Shown: piece after piece, positions 61,853-64,000 of the stretch
Layout: each line of letters begins with the position of its first letter
How positions within the stretch are numbered: the stretch's first letter is position 1
Assembly (NCBI GenBank): GCA_027682925.1
Contig: JAQCYU010000007.1
Location: 10,444-74,443, forward strand
Direction: 5' to 3'
From: Coriobacteriaceae bacterium AF45-21
GTDB taxonomy: Bacteria; Actinomycetota; Coriobacteriia; Coriobacteriales; Coriobacteriaceae
Length of the DNA stretch: 64,000 bases
Made by a program: the position numbers and the translations under genes
Notes under the pieces: generated by a model
What the model was told of the DNA's origin: nothing
The model's database searches: none
The model's input: only the letters and a program-made list of their open reading frames with translations

Positions 61853-63265
61853 TTATACCTCGTCGTCCTCGTGCAGACGGCGGCGATAATCGGCGGCCCA
61901 GCCCTCAATATTTACCTGACGGGCGCGGCCCAGGCCGAGTGCGTCGGCCGGGACCGGCTCGGTGATGACGGAGCCGGCGGCCACGAGTGCACCGTCGCCG
62001 ATCTGGGCGGGCGCGACCATCATGGTGTCGGAACCGATGAAGGCATCCTTGCCGATGACGGTCTTGTGCTTGTGGACGCCGTCGTAGTTGCAGGTGATGG
62101 AGCCCGCGCCCACGTTGACGCCGGAGCCCATGGTGGTGTCGCCGATGTAGGACAGGTGCGGCACCTTGGAGCCCTCGCCGATCGTGGACTTCTTGATCTC
62201 CACGTGCGTGCCTGCCTTGGAGCCGTCGAGCATATGGGTGCCCGGGCGCAGGTAGGCGCGCGGGCCGCAGTCGACGCCGTTCTCGATGACGGCCTCGATG
62301 GCGATGGTCTCATCGATGGTGCAGCCGCTGCCGACGGTGGTGTCGGTGAGACGGCTGTTGGGGCCGAGCTGGCACTCCTCGCCCACGGTGACGTGACCGA
62401 TCAGATGCGTCTGCGGCCACACGACGGTGTCGCGGCCGATGGTGGCGTCGGGGCCGATCCAGGCCTGCGTGGGGTCGATGAAGGTAACGCCCTCGGCCAT
62501 CCACTGCTCGTTGATGCGGTCGCGCGCGATGGCGGTGAGCTGCGCGAGCTGGATGCGGCTGTTGACGCCCAGGCCGTCGCGGTAGTCGTCGCAGTGGAAG
62601 ATGGAGACTGCCTGACCATGGCCTTTAAGGATCTCGAGCATGTCGGGCAGGTAGTACTCGGACTGCGCGTTGTCGTTGCCGATTTCGTTAATGTGGGCGG
62701 CGAGCTGCGCGCCGTCGAAGGCGTAGCAGCCGGCGTTGCACTCCAGCAGCGTGGCGGCCTGCTCGGGCGTGCAGTCCTTCTGCTCGATGATACGCTCGAT
62801 CTGACCATCGGCGCCCAGCTTGATGCGGCCGTAGCCGAAGGGGTCAGGCGGGGTCATGGTCATGACGGTGCAGGCGAGCTCGCCGGTAGCGACGGTCTGC
62901 GCGAACTTGGCGACGGTGTCGGCGGTGATGAGCGGCAGGTCGCCGTTGAGCACGACGACGGGGCCTTGCGTGATGCCGCAGGCCTCGAGCGCGACCTTGA
63001 CGGCGTGGCCGGTGCCCAGGCGCTCGGTCTGCTCGACGCACTCGACCTTGGTGGCGCTGTTGGCGTAGGCGCCATCGATGAGGGCACGCATCTCGTCGGC
63101 GTGGCTGCCGATGACGACCACGACGCGGCTGCAGCCGGCCTTGATGGTGGCGTCGACGATCCACTGAACCATGGGCTTGCCCAGGATCTTGTGCGAAACC
63201 TTGCAGTGGTTCGACTTCATGCGGGTGCCCTCGCCGGCAGCGAGGATAATTGCGGTTGCGTCCAT
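61853..63265 (-). CDS. glmU: Bifunctional GlmU (GlcN-1-P acetyltransferase / GlcNAc-1-P uridyltransferase)
   Basis: 470 residues. It makes UDP-GlcNAc for peptidoglycan. The N-terminal uridyltransferase has AIILAAGEGTRMKSNHCKVS, VVVLNGDLPLIT and NAGCYAFDG. The C-terminal left-handed beta-helix has hexapeptide repeats and the acetyltransferase residues in RPGTHMLDGSKAGTHVEIKK and CNYDGVHKHKTVIGKDAFIG. AGGAG precedes ATG 63265; the frame continues upstream without a suitable start. prs lies downstream beyond a terminator, so they are probably separate units. Confidence 0.95.
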   Translation of the reverse strand: MDATAIILAAGEGTRMKSNHCKVSHKILGKPMVQWIVDATIKAGCSRVVVVIGSHADEMRALIDGAYANSATKVECVEQTERLGTGHAVKVALEACGITQGPVVVLNGDLPLITADTVAKFAQTVATGELACTVMTMTPPDPFGYGRIKLGADGQIERIIEQKDCTPEQAATLLECNAGCYAFDGAQLAAHINEIGNDNAQSEYYLPDMLEILKGHGQAVSIFHCDDYRDGLGVNSRIQLAQLTAIARDRINEQWMAEGVTFIDPTQAWIGPDATIGRDTVVWPQTHLIGHVTVGEECQLGPNSRLTDTTVGSGCTIDETIAIEAVIENGVDCGPRAYLRPGTHMLDGSKAGTHVEIKKSTIGEGSKVPHLSYIGDTTMGSGVNVGAGSITCNYDGVHKHKTVIGKDAFIGSDTMMVAPAQIGDGALVAAGSVITEPVPADALGLGRARQVNIEGWAADYRRRLHEDDEV

Positions 63266-63461
63266 GTGATCTCCTGTTACGTTATAGAGACGTGTGTTTG
63301 GAAACGATACACGGCGCAATATGATACCGCAGGCATATGATGAGCGCGTAACGATTGGTTTGCGGCGGTTGAGACTTGGGCCGGCGGTGCGGCGTTTGCG
63401 CTGGTTGTGTATGGCGGAGGCGCTGCGGCGTTGTCGTTTGAGCGAGGGGACGGGGGTGCCC

Positions 63462-64000
63462 GTGGATATCATGCGAGAGGAATCGGGCAACGAGCCCGTC
63501 GCGGCATTCTCGATGTCGCATCCGGCGGTGCCGGCACTCTACATGGTGCTGACGTTGGGGCTCACCATGTTCTCGATGCAACCGGTGCTGATCGCGCTGT
63601 CGCTCGTAGGCGGGTTGGCGTATGGATTTGCGACGCGCGGTGCTGCACGCACGCTAGGCGCACTTCGCTGGCAGCTGCCGGTGATTTTGATCATTGCACT
63701 GGTCAACCCGCTGTTTAGTGCATCGGGCTCGACCGAGCTTTTCCATATTGGCATGCGCGCAGTGTATTTGGAGAGCATGGTATACGGCCTGTGTATGGGC
63801 GGGCTGTTTGTGGCGAGCGTGCTGTGGTTTGAGGCTGCGGCGTCGATGCTCGAATACGACAAGGTGCTCGCGTTGCTGGGCAACGCCGCGCCGGTGCTCG
63901 CGCTCATGATCTCGATGTGCATGCGGCTTATCCCGCAGTTTTTGCGCCGCGGCCGCACGGTGCTGGCGGTGCAGGACGCGATCGATGTGCCGGGGCGCGC
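63462..64000 (+). CDS. Energy-coupling factor transporter EcfT-like protein, partial
   Basis: The gene runs off the right edge; 179 codons are visible. Several membrane segments are seen, such as VLTLGLTMFSMQPVLIALSL and LPVILIIALVNPLF. The motif MRLIPQFLRRGRTVLAVQDA matches the coupling region of EcfT/CbiQ proteins, which bind the ATPases of ECF vitamin or metal importers. Start GTG 63462 (GGGGG nearby) or ATG 63471. The ATPase genes probably follow outside the window. Confidence 0.8.
   Translation, partial: MDIMREESGNEPVAAFSMSHPAVPALYMVLTLGLTMFSMQPVLIALSLVGGLAYGFATRGAARTLGALRWQLPVILIIALVNPLFSASGSTELFHIGMRAVYLESMVYGLCMGGLFVASVLWFEAAASMLEYDKVLALLGNAAPVLALMISMCMRLIPQFLRRGRTVLAVQDAIDVPGR

Noticed and set aside
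61838..63340. A 500-codon plus-strand open frame over glmU
   Set aside because: It is a shadow of glmU; its Gly/Val/Asp-rich translation has no known motif.

Overview
The window is 64 kb of GC-rich chromosome from a high-GC Gram-positive anaerobe, most likely a gut Coriobacteriia member of the Collinsella type. Support comes from gene content and style: secreted LPxTG-like surface proteins, a class B sortase, mannose-family PTS, a LuxR regulator fused to a many-helix membrane domain, an NfnAB transhydrogenase, and intergenic regions packed with palindromes. The genus is a judgement from familiarity, not from a search.

Layout: (1) 1-3.3 kb is an accessory-looking end with a secreted-protein fragment, a TRIC-type membrane protein, a nuclease-like gene bracketed by two 70-nt palindromic repeats, a cloverleaf-like element, and two tRNA-Ser genes. 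(2) 3.3-18 kb is core: rpsF-ssb-rpsR-rplI, dnaB, purA, purD, a Nudix hydrolase, an ABC exporter, an unknown membrane protein, and carA-carB behind a PyrR-like leader. (3) 18-30 kb looks like a glycan-use region: a GntR regulator, a mannose-family PTS (IIA, IIB, IIC, IID), a small membrane protein, a MarR regulator, and a 2137-residue cell-wall-anchored GH31 glycosidase with binding modules. (4) 30-38 kb holds purE, a class B sortase, a MoaE-like gene, a PF06541-type membrane protein, and purF-purM-purN plus a fructose-type IIA. (5) 38-44 kb holds a PrsA-like foldase, a YqeY protein, a polar amino-acid ABC importer, and a cytidylate-kinase-like gene. (6) 44-57 kb holds a membrane LuxR regulator followed by three surface proteins of 537, 793 and 2216 residues, with hairpin repeats between them. 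(7) 57-64 kb runs mostly on the minus strand: NfnB-NfnA, pth, prs, glmU, then the start of an EcfT gene on the plus strand.

Together the core genes cover purine synthesis (purA, D, E, F, M, N), PRPP supply (prs) and pyrimidine/arginine carbamoyl phosphate (carAB). The accessory genes describe a host-associated lifestyle: anchored glycosidase and adhesins, sortase, and sugar PTS.

A key caveat: at least 16 places show one (once two) missing bases, nearly all in short homopolymer runs. They split genes that are otherwise intact. I treat these as sequencing or assembly under-calls and annotate the restored genes. The most unusual material is intergenic: several distinct families of hairpin repeats, one with about eleven diverged copies.
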